Of a stretch of DNA of 64,000 bases, positions 16,734 through 25,973 are shown one piece after another; the stretch's first letter is position 1, and each line of letters opens with the position of its first letter. The DNA is from an uncultured Oscillospiraceae bacterium (lineage in GTDB: Bacteria > Bacillota > Clostridia > Oscillospirales > Ruminococcaceae). The stretch spans positions 16,945 through 80,944 of the forward strand of contig CAJUSD010000015.1 in the NCBI GenBank assembly GCA_910589145.1. The letters run 5' to 3'. The notes beneath the pieces are model-generated. The model was not told where the DNA came from, searched no databases, and worked only from the letters and a program-made list of their open reading frames with translations. Position numbers and translations under genes: made by a program.

Positions 16734-16779
16734 ATAAAAGGCTTGAGAAAAACCTTTTTAGCCCTCTCAAACCTTTTAT
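16734..16779 (-). terminator. Terminator of chromate-transporter operon
   Basis: ATAAAAGGCTTGAGA (16734-16748) pairs with TCTCAAACCTTTTAT (16765-16779) apart from one G-T pair; on the minus strand it ends TTTTAT. Confidence 0.7.
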
Positions 16780-16789
16780 GCTATAGAGT

Positions 16790-17353
16790 TTAAAGTTGAA
16801 ATACAATCCCCGCCACTGCAGCAATCAAAATAATAAAGAAAGGGTGCCATTTTACCTTTTTATTTAAGATAAATAATGCAGCAAATAAAACAATATTTTT
16901 CCATTGAAATAGTTTCAGTACATTATAGTTTTCCAAAAAGGACTCAATTGACAGCAGGGTAATCCGATAAATTTCAAAAGCGGCAGCGGCAATCAACCCT
17001 GTTACAGCAGGACGTAGTCCATAAAATGCACTCTTAACATAAAAACTTTCGCTGAACCGCTTTAGGAAAGATGCGACGATCATAATTACAATCAAAGATG
17101 GAAGAACGAGTGCAGTTGTTGTAATGATTGCTCCTGGTATCCCTGCAGTATGGAAACCAACATAGGTTGCCATATTGATTCCGATCGGTCCGGGAGTTGA
17201 TTCTGATACGGCGATCATGTTCGCCAGATCACCTTGGGTAAACCAATCGTATTTATCCGCCATATTATAAAGGAAGGGGAGGGTGGCGAGACCGCCGCCA
17301 ATCGCAAACAGACCTGTTTTGAAAAATTCCAAAAACATTACAAGCAGGGTCAC
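16790..17353 (-). CDS. Chromate transporter family protein, half B
   Basis: 187 residues, half-size CHR-family membrane protein: the opening FLEFFKTGLFAIGGGLATLPFL and SESTPGPIGINMATYVG are the family's conserved motifs. Two half-size proteins together make the 12-helix unit that a single long ChrA gives elsewhere. The start overlaps the stop of the upstream half by four bases (ATGA). CHR proteins export chromate in some bacteria; in gut anaerobes without chromate stress the natural anion is unknown. Confidence 0.92.
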   Translation of the reverse strand: MTLLVMFLEFFKTGLFAIGGGLATLPFLYNMADKYDWFTQGDLANMIAVSESTPGPIGINMATYVGFHTAGIPGAIITTTALVLPSLIVIMIVASFLKRFSESFYVKSAFYGLRPAVTGLIAAAAFEIYRITLLSIESFLENYNVLKLFQWKNIVLFAALFILNKKVKWHPFFIILIAAVAGIVFQL

Positions 17354-17895
17354 GATTTTTCGCCTCCCTTCATTTTCTTAACTCCAATCCCAAGCAGTAT
17401 GGCGGCAATTACAATATAAACTGGCGAAAGTCCTAAAAGAACCTGAACAATAAAGGTTCCTATACAGATAATGATGCCAAGTTTATCCTTTACACCGCTT
17501 TTCCAAAGCTTGATAATAGCCATTGTCACCAATACTGCGACCGCAACGCGGATTCCTCCAAACGCATGCTGTACAACAGGCATATCCGCAAAGTTTTGCA
17601 GACAGGCGGCAATAATGGAAATAATGATAATAGAAGGGAAAACAACCCCGGCAGTTGCAGCAATTCCTCCAATAACGCCGCGCTGCTTATACCCAATAAA
17701 AGTTGCAGTATTGACGGCAATAATTCCTGGTGTACATTGTCCAACTGCGTAATAATCCATTACCTCCTCATTTGTTGCCCATTTACGCTTTTCAACCACT
17801 TCCTGCTGAATCATCGGAAGCATAGCGTATCCTCCGCCAAAGGTCAAACCGCCTATACGGCAGAAGGTTATGAATAGATCTGCAAGCTCTTTCAT
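17350..17895 (-). CDS. Chromate transporter family protein, half A
   Basis: 181 residues. The conserved motif FCRIGGLTFGGGYAMLPMIQQEVV at the N terminus and VGQCTPGIIAVNTATFIGYKQRG mark the N-terminal-type half of a split CHR transporter. Five to six membrane segments follow. It is the first gene of a two-gene operon, with a sigma-A promoter 73-101 bases upstream. Confidence 0.92.
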   Translation of the reverse strand: MKELADLFITFCRIGGLTFGGGYAMLPMIQQEVVEKRKWATNEEVMDYYAVGQCTPGIIAVNTATFIGYKQRGVIGGIAATAGVVFPSIIIISIIAACLQNFADMPVVQHAFGGIRVAVAVLVTMAIIKLWKSGVKDKLGIIICIGTFIVQVLLGLSPVYIVIAAILLGIGVKKMKGGEKS

Positions 17896-17967
17896 TTGTT
17901 TCTGTCATACCCTTTCTCTTATTTTTTGTCGGATTATTTAGAGCTATTCCAAAAAACTCTAGTACAT

Positions 17968-17996
17968 ATTCTACCATATCTTTTTGGAAAATGCAA
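17968..17996 (-). promoter_or_regulatory. Promoter of chromate-transporter operon
   Basis: Minus strand: TTGCAT (17996-17991), 17 bp, TAGAAT (17973-17968) preceded by TGG, an extended -10. Confidence 0.7.
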
Positions 17997-18061
17997 CAGC
18001 AAGGTTAAAACCTTTTTGGAGAATTCAGCTTTGTTTATTTTACGCAGTAGAAAAGTTTTTG

Positions 18062-20374
18062 TTAAAATACAATCCTATATTCCCCACGTCCTGGCAGCTC
18101 TATTGTAATGCTGTGACTGGGACGGTGGTAGGAAACATACTTTGGAAGGAGTTCTGATTTTGGCCGGAAATTTTGAGGCAGACGGACTGTATAGGAAACT
18201 GGTCTGGCAAATTTCCAGTTTACCTGGAATACAATATGACCTTTTTTACATAAAAAGCACTCTGTTTCACCACCAAAGGAAAGATGCCCGTTTGATTTAA
18301 CAATTTGGGGTCGGTTTGGATTCTGTACCATAACTTTCACAAGAGCGCAGCCGTGAGGGGGAATTTCGTTTAAGGCAACAGTATCGCCATATTGTACATC
18401 CTCAACAACCTGCCCGGAGTAATATTCGCAGAGAGTGTAAATTTTTCCGACCTCTGCAAAATCTCCCAGGAAATAAGAGTTTAATGCCAATGCACAGGGA
18501 AGGGGTTCGCTGTCAGACCAGTTAATAAAGGCGACAGTATGCCAACCTTTCCTTTTTACCTCTACATCAATTATAGAGGGATATCTTCCGCCGCCAAAAA
18601 GGTCTCGCGGGAATACTTCCGTAGGGACAGCAGGCATGATTTGCGAAAGCAGCATGAGACGGTCACGATCAATTTTAGCCATAGGTTCGGTTGAACATAC
18701 CAGTCCGCCGCCAATATACTGATTTAAGGTGGAAGTTTTCGCTTCAACGTCAGTAAGCAGGCCATATCCTAAAGCCAACCCGCGGAAAGGTTCATCCTGC
18801 CGGCGAACCATCAAAGCATCAGGATCATTGTTCCACCATAGGTTCATCCAGCTCCGAAGAAGGTTTTGCTTCATTGTAAAGGGGGCAGCTCTTCCACCAG
18901 CCTGAATAGTTTTGCTCCACATACTAAGGGTATCTGAACCAGTGCGCTGCGCATCTGCTAAACCAATTACCGGGTCATATAATCCTCCGCAGATTAAAAG
19001 ATATGCGTCATTGCCAAGGCCATCCCTCACAGCCTGTATTGCCAGACGGTACGCTTTTGCTAAAGGAATATTCTGGTTGTAAAAAACAGCGTTTTCCTGT
19101 ACAACCGGAGCACGGGTAAAGTCCAGTTTGTGATAAACATATCCCCACTGCCGCAATGTAATATAAAGGCCCCGAATCCATTCCAGAACCTCTGGATTTG
19201 TAATATCCAGCACACAATAGGTTGTATTATTCATAGGGAAGCGGCAAAGCGTCCCGTCTAAATGCCGGAGAAGCCATTCTGGGTGCTGGAAGGCAACCGG
19301 AGCGGTTTCATGGGCAATAAACGGACTTGTCCATATACCGGGAAGATATCCAGCCTCTTGTATTTCCTCTGCCACCTGGGACATGGGCAAGGGAAAGCGG
19401 CTATTTGGGTTCCAATCCCCAAGCACCCGTTCCCACCCTTCGTCTATTTGGAAAACATCAAAGGGGATTTTCTGCTGGCTGAGCAAATCCAGATTCTCTT
19501 TCACATCCTGATAGCTAACTGTTAATCCATAATAATACCATGTACAATACACACTGGGGGCGGGTTCTTTCCTGCGGGCACAATACAGGCGCGCCTTATT
19601 TTCGGCAAAAGTACGGATTGCTTTTAAAATCCCCATCCTGTGTTCTTCGTTTCGTTCGACCTGGAGCCATTCCGACGAGACTGTTTCCCCAGGTTCAACC
19701 AGACAGTTTATAATGCAGCTAGATTCTAACCGCTGGAATACATCCTTCGAATCCATCTCCAAAGTACTGCTGACCATCTGTTCCGCCCCTGTCAGATAAC
19801 CTAAAAATAAATAGTTTCCAGTACTGTTCCGAATAACCGTTGTCTGGTCGCTGACAAACAAATTAGCAGGTTCGGAAGGGGATTCAGGAGAACCTCCGGT
19901 TTCTGAAAGCCCTCTTTGTGCATCATTATAATTCTCGTCATGCTGTGACAGGTTACAGACCGCCGGGAGATCATTTTTATGCCGTCCCTGACGGTATATC
20001 TGCCACTGGCCGTTTTTAGGACCGATTTGCAGGGAATCCGGCCCTTCAATTACAAATGGACTGAGTTTGCGCAGATAAACTGGATTTTTAGTTAAGTTTT
20101 TAAAGGTTAGCTGCAAGCGAAAAGATGTGGAATCCTTTTGTTCAAATGCCCGCTGCCATGTGACTTCTCCATAATCGCTTGTATATGTTGATGAGGTCTG
20201 CCTGGTACAGCAATCAAGGCCATCAGTACATTTTCCATAGAACTTTGAGGACAGCCTGGGCGCGTCAATTTTTACAATTTTTCCTTCTGCCTGTAGGGTT
20301 ACAGCAAAATGATACCGCAGATATCCTTCACTGTCCTGTATGTCAATGTACGGCTGGTTGACAGACATATTCAT
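18062..20374 (-). CDS. Alpha-galactosidase, GH36 family
   Basis: 770 residues, in the usual size range of GH36. Order: N-terminal beta-sandwich (about 1-270), catalytic TIM barrel with VYCTWYYYGLTVSYQDVKENL and FQIDEGWE, nucleophile Asp in YHKLDF (D418), acid/base Asp in RTGSDTLSMW (D481), then a C-terminal beta domain. It releases terminal alpha-galactose from oligosaccharides such as raffinose or melibiose. No signal peptide, so it is probably cytosolic. A second in-frame ATG at 20368 has better spacing to AAGGAAGG. No sugar transporter is next to it. Confidence 0.92.
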   Translation of the reverse strand: MNMSVNQPYIDIQDSEGYLRYHFAVTLQAEGKIVKIDAPRLSSKFYGKCTDGLDCCTRQTSSTYTSDYGEVTWQRAFEQKDSTSFRLQLTFKNLTKNPVYLRKLSPFVIEGPDSLQIGPKNGQWQIYRQGRHKNDLPAVCNLSQHDENYNDAQRGLSETGGSPESPSEPANLFVSDQTTVIRNSTGNYLFLGYLTGAEQMVSSTLEMDSKDVFQRLESSCIINCLVEPGETVSSEWLQVERNEEHRMGILKAIRTFAENKARLYCARRKEPAPSVYCTWYYYGLTVSYQDVKENLDLLSQQKIPFDVFQIDEGWERVLGDWNPNSRFPLPMSQVAEEIQEAGYLPGIWTSPFIAHETAPVAFQHPEWLLRHLDGTLCRFPMNNTTYCVLDITNPEVLEWIRGLYITLRQWGYVYHKLDFTRAPVVQENAVFYNQNIPLAKAYRLAIQAVRDGLGNDAYLLICGGLYDPVIGLADAQRTGSDTLSMWSKTIQAGGRAAPFTMKQNLLRSWMNLWWNNDPDALMVRRQDEPFRGLALGYGLLTDVEAKTSTLNQYIGGGLVCSTEPMAKIDRDRLMLLSQIMPAVPTEVFPRDLFGGGRYPSIIDVEVKRKGWHTVAFINWSDSEPLPCALALNSYFLGDFAEVGKIYTLCEYYSGQVVEDVQYGDTVALNEIPPHGCALVKVMVQNPNRPQIVKSNGHLSFGGETECFLCKKGHIVFQVNWKFARPVSYTVRLPQNFRPKSELLPKYVSYHRPSHSITIELPGRGEYRIVF

Positions 20375-20413
20375 CCTTCCTTCCTGTTGCTTCGTGTTTA
20401 TTTTTTCCTTTTT

Positions 20414-20442
20414 AGTATACCATATTCCCAGTTTAATGGAAA
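20414..20442 (-). promoter_or_regulatory. Promoter of alpha-galactosidase gene
   Basis: Minus strand: TTTCCA (20442-20437), 17 bp, TATACT (20419-20414) with TGG just before it. Confidence 0.6.
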
Positions 20443-20494
20443 GTATAGAATTCGTACCCCCACGGAAGTCAATTTACAGAATCATTGCAAAAAA

Positions 20495-20575
20495 GAAGCA
20501 GAAAACCCCAGGCGCGGGCACAAAGCCAAGACAGTCACAAACCAAACCCGTATCAAAAGCTTTGGCCGCCTTCCC
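20495..20575 (+). repeat. Degenerate dispersed repeat, copy F
   Basis: AGGCGCGGGCACAAAGCCAAGA and CAAAAGCTTTGGCCGCC resemble the heads and cores of the composite repeat family. A hairpin follows immediately. Between it and the pepA promoter (20604-20751) I see only AT-rich DNA. Confidence 0.4.
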
Positions 20576-20576
20576 T

Positions 20577-20603
20577 GAAAAACACCCCGGTGGGGTGTTT
20601 TTC
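20577..20603. terminator. Hairpin with A/T tails
   Basis: AAAAACACCCC (20578-20588), GGT loop, GGGGTGTTTTT (20592-20602). Both ends are A- or T-rich, so it can act on either strand. It sits between two divergent genes, so it guards against stray transcription. Confidence 0.7.
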
Positions 20604-20751
20604 AACATCAGCCTCAAAATCTCCACAGAATTGATTTCCCTATCGTACCTCTTTAATTAAGGCGCAGGCACTTAATATTCTCATTCATAATTCTGATTAT
20701 TATAATTTTATACTCACTTTTTACAATTTAATATTCTTTTACATCCATGGA

Positions 20752-20780
20752 TTGTCTTGCCAGACAAAGTAAGGTAAACT
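20752..20780 (+). promoter_or_regulatory. Probable promoter of aminopeptidase gene
   Basis: TTGTCT (20752-20757), 17 bp, TAAACT (20775-20780). An inverted repeat TTGTCT-TGCC-AGACAA covers the -35 box (20752-20767), a possible operator. Confidence 0.45.
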
Positions 20781-20843
20781 AATCAGAAGGGGAGTGGCCT
20801 CCTCTGATAAACTTTGAATCTATTTTGAAAGGGGTAATTTCCT

Positions 20844-22295
20844 TTGAAACTATATCTGGAATCCATGGATAACTTTTCATCTGTCGGGAAAGATGCCGTT
20901 GTTTTTTTCACTACCAAAGAAACGGTTTTGGGATGTAAAGAACTTTCAGTTCTTTCTGCCTACAAACAGCTGATAGAAAGTAAAGTTTTTAACTGTAAAG
21001 AAGGAGAGATTTACAGTATTCGGATGAGCCTTGGAGGGCAGGAAAAACTCTCCTTTATTATTTTTGCTGGTATTTCCGAAAATCCACAGCCCCAAAAAAT
21101 AAGGGAGATTATGGGGAAAACTGCCAAACTGTTGGAAAAAGAAAAGACCGTTTCTGCTGCGGTCTTGTTCCCGGACTCCTTCAGCAAAAAGGAAGTTATG
21201 AAGGCAGGGGAGGGCTTGCTTTTAGGGAGCTATTCCTTTGATGTCTACCGTTCTGAAAAGGCGGAAAAATCTTGTAAAGATATAACACTTTACAGCAATT
21301 CCGGCGCTTCTATGGACACACCTCTTATCTTGTCAGAGGCAATTTGTCAGGCACGGGATTTAGTAAACTTAACAACATGGGATCTTCATCCGGCTGACCT
21401 AGCCAAAAAAGCCAAAAAAGCCGGGGAAAAATATGGCGTTGAGGTGGAGGTCTTTAAACCTGAAGAAATTGAAGCTTTTGGAATGAAAGCATTTATGGCA
21501 GTTGGAGGCGGCAGCGACAATCTTCCGCGGCTGATTGTTTTGCGCTATCGAGGGAACCCTAACAGTAATAAAATCCTTGGCTTTATTGGAAAAGGGCTTT
21601 GTTATGACAGCGGAGGCTATTCCATGAAGCCGTCTGCCGGCATGGCGACCATGAAAACTGATATGGCTGGCGGTGCCGCTGTCATTGCGGCAATTTGTGC
21701 AGCAGCTCAGAAAAAACTCAAGGTCAACATTACTGCTGTAGTTGCTGCCTGTGAAAATATGGTTTCTGGTCATTCCTACCGTCCAGGCGATGTGATTGGC
21801 TCTATGTCCGGCAAGACCATCGAAGTGGACAACACCGATGCAGAAGGCCGTTTAACTTTGGCTGATGCAATCACATATGCTATTCAAAAAGAAAATGTTT
21901 CCAATATTATTGACATAGCCACACTAACTGGAGCGGCTGTTGTCGCTTTGGGTGGGGAGATTACTGCTGCTGTCTGCGACAACGAAAAGCTTTGGGAAAA
22001 AGCTGAATCTGCTGCTGTTAAAGCGTGCGAGAAAATTTGGCGTATGCCTTGTGATATGGATATGGACAAACTGCTGGATTCCAAAATTGCAGATATGAAA
22101 AATTCCGGCGGAAGACCTGGCGGCTGTATTACTGCCGGGCTGTTCCTAAAACGTTTTACAGAGGGGCTTCCCTGGCTCCATCTGGATATTGCCGGGCCTT
22201 CCTATACAGAGAAGGGAAATGACCTTTGTACCTTTGGTGGTACAGGCTGCGGCGTTGCCACCCTTTTCTATCTGGCAAAGGCATTTGAAGAATAA
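20844..22295 (+). CDS. pepA: Leucyl aminopeptidase, M17 family
   Basis: 483 residues starting at TTG (20844) with AAAGGGG nine bases before it. The C-terminal catalytic domain carries the M17 signature NTDAEGRL (from residue 330), metal-binding Lys/Asp in GKGLCYDSGGYSMKP and KTDMAGGAAV. It is a cytosolic, hexameric zinc/manganese exopeptidase that removes N-terminal residues, mainly for peptide turnover. The N-terminal domain is less conserved, as usual. Transcribed alone, with a strong terminator. Confidence 0.95.
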   Translation: MKLYLESMDNFSSVGKDAVVFFTTKETVLGCKELSVLSAYKQLIESKVFNCKEGEIYSIRMSLGGQEKLSFIIFAGISENPQPQKIREIMGKTAKLLEKEKTVSAAVLFPDSFSKKEVMKAGEGLLLGSYSFDVYRSEKAEKSCKDITLYSNSGASMDTPLILSEAICQARDLVNLTTWDLHPADLAKKAKKAGEKYGVEVEVFKPEEIEAFGMKAFMAVGGGSDNLPRLIVLRYRGNPNSNKILGFIGKGLCYDSGGYSMKPSAGMATMKTDMAGGAAVIAAICAAAQKKLKVNITAVVAACENMVSGHSYRPGDVIGSMSGKTIEVDNTDAEGRLTLADAITYAIQKENVSNIIDIATLTGAAVVALGGEITAAVCDNEKLWEKAESAAVKACEKIWRMPCDMDMDKLLDSKIADMKNSGGRPGGCITAGLFLKRFTEGLPWLHLDIAGPSYTEKGNDLCTFGGTGCGVATLFYLAKAFEE

Positions 22296-22317
22296 GCGTG
22301 TTTCCCTTAGAATCGAT

Positions 22318-22356
22318 AAAGCCCTTCAGCTATGATGTAGTTGAAGGGCTTTTTTG
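22318..22356 (+). terminator. Terminator of aminopeptidase gene
   Basis: AAAGCCCTTCA-GCTA / TAGT-TGAAGGGCT stem followed by TTTTT. Confidence 0.88.
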
Positions 22357-22434
22357 ATGCCCTTTTTTGGAAAATAGTTCTAACAGATGTTTTTATTGCA
22401 TAGGAATTAGGTGAGTTCAATAGAGCAAATTTGT

Positions 22435-22600
22435 GGGAGTAACCTAAGATGAGTACAAGCTAAGTCGGATGAAAAAGATTTGGGATCCAGTGCAAACAAC
22501 CCTAGTCGCGCCCGCAGACACGAAATCCCCCGGCGCTTCGTCCGAGTTTGAAAACGAAACATTTTATCCTTCAGCCATCCGGCAAACTGAAAGTTTGCCA
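22435..22600 (+). repeat. Composite dispersed intergenic repeat, copy A
   Basis: The head ACCTAAGATGAG (22442-22453), then CGGATGAAAAAG and GGATCCAGTGCAAAC, core TCGCGCCCGCAGACACGAAA (22506-22525). It matches copies B and C in the head and copy E in the core. It occupies the 357-base gap before the spoIIIA operon. Confidence 0.55.
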
Positions 22601-22652
22601 TAACGGCATCCCTAAAACAGAAAACCATATTTCCCCATAGAGGAGGATGTTT

Positions 22653-23654
22653 ATGAACGGAACAACTACATGGGTAAGCCCATCTGAATCTGAAACCCTC
22701 CACATATCCGAAGATGCAAGGCCGTTTTTCCAAGCTGTTTCCGCCCTCCCCGGACAAGCTAAATCACTTCTATCCCGTGTTCCGGCAGACATAGGGAAAA
22801 CGGTTCTGGAAATCCGTCTGCGTTCTGGAAAACCCATACATTTCCATATGATGCAGGGACATTACTTTCTGGGAGAATTCGGAGATATATATCCCAGAGA
22901 GGTTCCACGGCTGCCAAGATTGACCCAAACCCAATTGGAAAGCTGCTTTTATGCTTTGTGTGATTATTCCATCCATACACACCAGCAAGATGTTCGCCAA
23001 GGCTTTGTCACTTTACGAGGAGGACACCGGGCGGGAATTTGCGGGAGCTGCGTTTGGGAAAATGGGGAACCTGTAGGGATACGGGATATTTCTTCTATTT
23101 GTATTCGCATTGCAAGGCAGCGCAAAGGAGCGGCAGATCGGCTTGCCAGCCGCCTGCTGACAGGGGAAATAACCGGAGGACTGCTTTTGGCAGGTGCGCC
23201 GGGTACAGGGAAAACCACTCTTTTAAGGGATTTAGCCCGTCAGCTTGCCGGAGGTTGTACCGGAACATATTACCGTGTGGCGGTTGTGGACGAGCGTGGA
23301 GAACTTGGGGCAGCAGTAGATGGTACCCCTCAAAACGATTTGGGCGTGTGTTGTGATATCCTGGATGGCTTTCCAAAAGCAGAAGGAATTGAAATTGCTG
23401 TACGAACCCTTTCCCCGGATTTTGTTTTCTGCGATGAATTGGGAGGTTATGAGGAAATCGAAGCGGTCCGGCAAAGTGTCTGCCGGGGCGTCCGTATGGC
23501 GGCGGCAATTCATGCGTCCAACTTGGACGAGCTAACCGCCAGGGAAGGGGTAAAGGAACTTTTGCAGACAGGGGCGTTTTCCCATATTGTCCTGCTTGGC
23601 CGTTGTCTGGGAGATGCTTTTGAAATCATTTCAGTAAAGGAGCGGATGGAATGA
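22653..23654 (+). CDS. spoIIIAA: Stage III sporulation protein AA
   Basis: 333 residues from the ATG at 22653; an ATG six bases earlier (22647) abuts the GAGGAGG site, so the later one is better spaced. It is a PilT/secretion-ATPase-like protein with Walker A GAPGTGKTTL near residue 180, Walker B-like VAVVDERGEL and FVFCDELGGYEE. SpoIIIAA is thought to energise the SpoIIIA-SpoIIQ channel linking mother cell and forespore. First gene of the eight-gene operon, overlapping spoIIIAB by four bases. Confidence 0.96.
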   Translation: MNGTTTWVSPSESETLHISEDARPFFQAVSALPGQAKSLLSRVPADIGKTVLEIRLRSGKPIHFHMMQGHYFLGEFGDIYPREVPRLPRLTQTQLESCFYALCDYSIHTHQQDVRQGFVTLRGGHRAGICGSCVWENGEPVGIRDISSICIRIARQRKGAADRLASRLLTGEITGGLLLAGAPGTGKTTLLRDLARQLAGGCTGTYYRVAVVDERGELGAAVDGTPQNDLGVCCDILDGFPKAEGIEIAVRTLSPDFVFCDELGGYEEIEAVRQSVCRGVRMAAAIHASNLDELTAREGVKELLQTGAFSHIVLLGRCLGDAFEIISVKERME

Positions 23655-24151
23655 TAAAGGGTTTAGGTTTAGCTTTCATTGTCCTCTGCTTTTCATTTGC
23701 AGGCTTTGGCCTGACAAACCGCCTGACCCGCAGGGTCAAACGCCTGGAACAGGGCCTTGCTGCTATTAGACAGATTCGGTTGACGCTATCCTCTTCAAAA
23801 GCTCCCTCTCTGCGGGTTTTGAAATTGGCTGAACATCGGACAGGCGGGGATTTCCCATTGATACGGCAATGCCTGGAATTGTCTGAAAAAGGAGTTCCTT
23901 TCCCGGAAGCCTGGCAAACCGCTGCCCACGACCTTCCTGACCTTTCCGCTGAGGACAAAACCCTGTTTGAGCAGGCAGGGGAGATTTTAGGGAGGGACGG
24001 AATCCGGCAGCAGGAGGAAGCTTTGCTGCAATGGGAGGAACAGATTCATTTGCAGATTGGGGCTGCCAGGGAAAAGTTAAAAAGCCATGCACGGCTTTAT
24101 AATGGGCTGGGTGTGCTTACTGGGTTGCTTGTAGCAGTGCTTTTGGTATAA
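23651..24151 (+). CDS. spoIIIAB: Stage III sporulation protein AB
   Basis: 166 residues: N-terminal membrane segment (LGLAFIVLCFSFAGFGLTNRL), a long helical region resembling type II secretion GspF domains, and a C-terminal hydrophobic segment (LGVLTGLLVAVLLV). Starts at an ATG overlapping the spoIIIAA stop. It is expected to sit in the mother-cell membrane as a platform partner of SpoIIIAA. Confidence 0.94.
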   Translation: MIKGLGLAFIVLCFSFAGFGLTNRLTRRVKRLEQGLAAIRQIRLTLSSSKAPSLRVLKLAEHRTGGDFPLIRQCLELSEKGVPFPEAWQTAAHDLPDLSAEDKTLFEQAGEILGRDGIRQQEEALLQWEEQIHLQIGAAREKLKSHARLYNGLGVLTGLLVAVLLV

Positions 24152-24192
24152 ACCGGGTTTAAAACCGTGTGGTTGGAAAGCGGGGGTGAAAA

Positions 24193-24387
24193 ATGGAGGT
24201 TGACCTGATCTTTAAAATTGCTACGATTGGTATTATTGTGGCTATTCTGAACCAGCTTTTGGTTCGGTCGGAACGTCCAGAACAGGCTATGATGACTACC
24301 TTGGCAGGGTTAATTGTTGTTTTAATGATGATGGTAACAGAAATCAGCAATATGTTTGAAACCATTAAGACGGTGTTTGGACTATGA
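24193..24387 (+). CDS. spoIIIAC: Stage III sporulation protein AC
   Basis: 64 residues, two membrane segments (IFKIATIGIIVAILNQLLV and MTTLAGLIVVLMMMVTEI), the expected size for this very small channel-complex subunit. It overlaps spoIIIAD by four bases. An AAAGCGGGGGTG stretch serves as its ribosome site. Confidence 0.95.
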   Translation: MEVDLIFKIATIGIIVAILNQLLVRSERPEQAMMTTLAGLIVVLMMMVTEISNMFETIKTVFGL

Positions 24388-24785
24388 GCAGCGAAATTTC
24401 ATTGACGGCTGTGATTGGCATTGGTTTGATTGCGGCTATGCTGTCGGTGCTCCTGCGGCAGTATAAACCGGAATTTGCCCTTTTAACTGCCTTAGCCGCC
24501 ACTGTTTTAATTTTTACAATGATAGCAGGCTGGATTATGCCCGCTGCCCAACGAATCCGGGAGCTTTTAAACCAGTCGCCAATCCTCTCGGAAAGCGCTG
24601 CAACGCTTTTAAAGGCTGTGGGGATCTGTTTTTTGACCCAGCTCGCCTGTGACCTGTGCAGAGACGCAGGGGAGAACGCGATTGCTTCCAGAGTGGAAAC
24701 AGCAGGGAAAACGGCAATCCTTTTAATCAGCCTGCCATTATTTGAACAAGTTTTGGAATTGGTTTTAGTGTTAATGCGTACATAA
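24384..24785 (+). CDS. spoIIIAD: Stage III sporulation protein AD
   Basis: 133 residues, four predicted membrane segments. The hydrophobic opening and the stretch LLKAVGICFLTQLACDLCRDAGENAIASRVETAGK are typical of SpoIIIAD. It is a membrane component of the forespore-feeding complex, translationally coupled to spoIIIAC. Confidence 0.95.
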   Translation: MSSEISLTAVIGIGLIAAMLSVLLRQYKPEFALLTALAATVLIFTMIAGWIMPAAQRIRELLNQSPILSESAATLLKAVGICFLTQLACDLCRDAGENAIASRVETAGKTAILLISLPLFEQVLELVLVLMRT

Positions 24786-24799
24786 AAGGAGTGTTGCAG

Positions 24800-25969
24800 A
24801 TGGGAAAACCGCAGATTGTCCGCTGCTGGCTCTGCCTGGCGGTTTCGCTCCTGTTTATTTTGATTTTCCCGATGCGGGTTTTGGCGGAGGATGACGAGCT
24901 TTCAGAATCCCAACAGGAGTTTTTTTCACAGATTGCTGATGCCGCTGGGGCGGATGAACTTCCCGACAGCCTCCCGGATGAAGCAAAAAATCTTCTCGAA
25001 GAAGCGGGAATTGACGGGTTCTCACCCTTTCATTTCCTAAAATCCCCCCGCAAAGCCATACAGATGGCTGGAAACCTTCTGAAACAACAGGCCAAGAAGC
25101 CTTTTCAAGTATTAGGCGGGATTTTGGGAGCGCTGTTGTTGTGCGCGCTTTTGGACTGTACCAGAGAAACCTTCGCAGGAGGGGAACTGCGCCCAGTTTT
25201 TGGTGCAGCTGTCACCCTGTTTCTGGCGGCTTCGGCGGTTCTGCCTGCCATGGACTGTATCAAAAGCTGTGTGGAAACTGTACAGGGCTGTTCCCGGTTC
25301 ATGGTGACATTTGTACCTGTGTATGCTTCTGTTGTCACTGCCTGCGGCCTTCCTGCAACTGGTTCTGTTTATTACCTGTTTTTATTTTCCGCCGCGCAGA
25401 TCATTTCTGCGGTCGTATCTAACTATCTGGTTCCATTGGCTGGCGTATATTTGGCACTGAATATTGCAGCCGCCCTTTCTCCCCAAATAAAGCTCCAGCC
25501 CTTGCTGGATGCACTGAAAAAATTTGTTTGCTGGATTCTAAGCTTTTTGCTGGCTGGGTTTGTGGCGCTTTTGACAATGCAAAACGCTGTATCCTCTGGT
25601 ATGGACGCTTTGACGCTGAAGACCTCTAAGATGCTGGTCAGCAGCCTAATCCCCGTTGTAGGGGGAGCCTTGTCCGATGCAATTTCTACTGCAAGCGGAT
25701 TTATGAGGGTGGTTAAATCTGCCGTTGGTGTGTATGGGATTGCAGCAGCTGCCTGTATTTTCCTTCCAGTTTTTTTCCGAACAGCGGTCTGGTATATTGC
25801 GCTTAGTATCGGAGCCGCGGCAGGGGAGATGCTTTCAGTGAAAGAAGCTGCTCCGCTTTTGAAAGCAGGAGCTTCACTGATGGGAATTTTAATGGCGGTG
25901 ATTTGCCTGTATATGCTCCTGATTCTGGTTTCTACAACCATTTTATTAATGACAGGGATGGGGTTTTAA
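24800..25969 (+). CDS. spoIIIAE: Stage III sporulation protein AE
   Basis: 389 residues from the ATG at 24800 (AAAGGAG eight bases before); a GTG nine bases earlier is in frame but inside the ribosome site. It has an N-terminal signal/membrane segment ending near MRVLAEDDE, an acidic extracellular part, then seven or so membrane helices. SpoIIIAE is the large polytopic subunit of the SpoIIIA complex. Confidence 0.95.
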   Translation: MGKPQIVRCWLCLAVSLLFILIFPMRVLAEDDELSESQQEFFSQIADAAGADELPDSLPDEAKNLLEEAGIDGFSPFHFLKSPRKAIQMAGNLLKQQAKKPFQVLGGILGALLLCALLDCTRETFAGGELRPVFGAAVTLFLAASAVLPAMDCIKSCVETVQGCSRFMVTFVPVYASVVTACGLPATGSVYYLFLFSAAQIISAVVSNYLVPLAGVYLALNIAAALSPQIKLQPLLDALKKFVCWILSFLLAGFVALLTMQNAVSSGMDALTLKTSKMLVSSLIPVVGGALSDAISTASGFMRVVKSAVGVYGIAAAACIFLPVFFRTAVWYIALSIGAAAGEMLSVKEAAPLLKAGASLMGILMAVICLYMLLILVSTTILLMTGMGF

Positions 25970-25973
25970 AAAT

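Noticed and set aside
22585..22640. Possible sigma-E promoter before spoIIIAA (CATAAC and CATATTT)
   Set aside because: The spacing is too long for the known -35/-10 distance, so I do not annotate it although control by sigma-E is expected.
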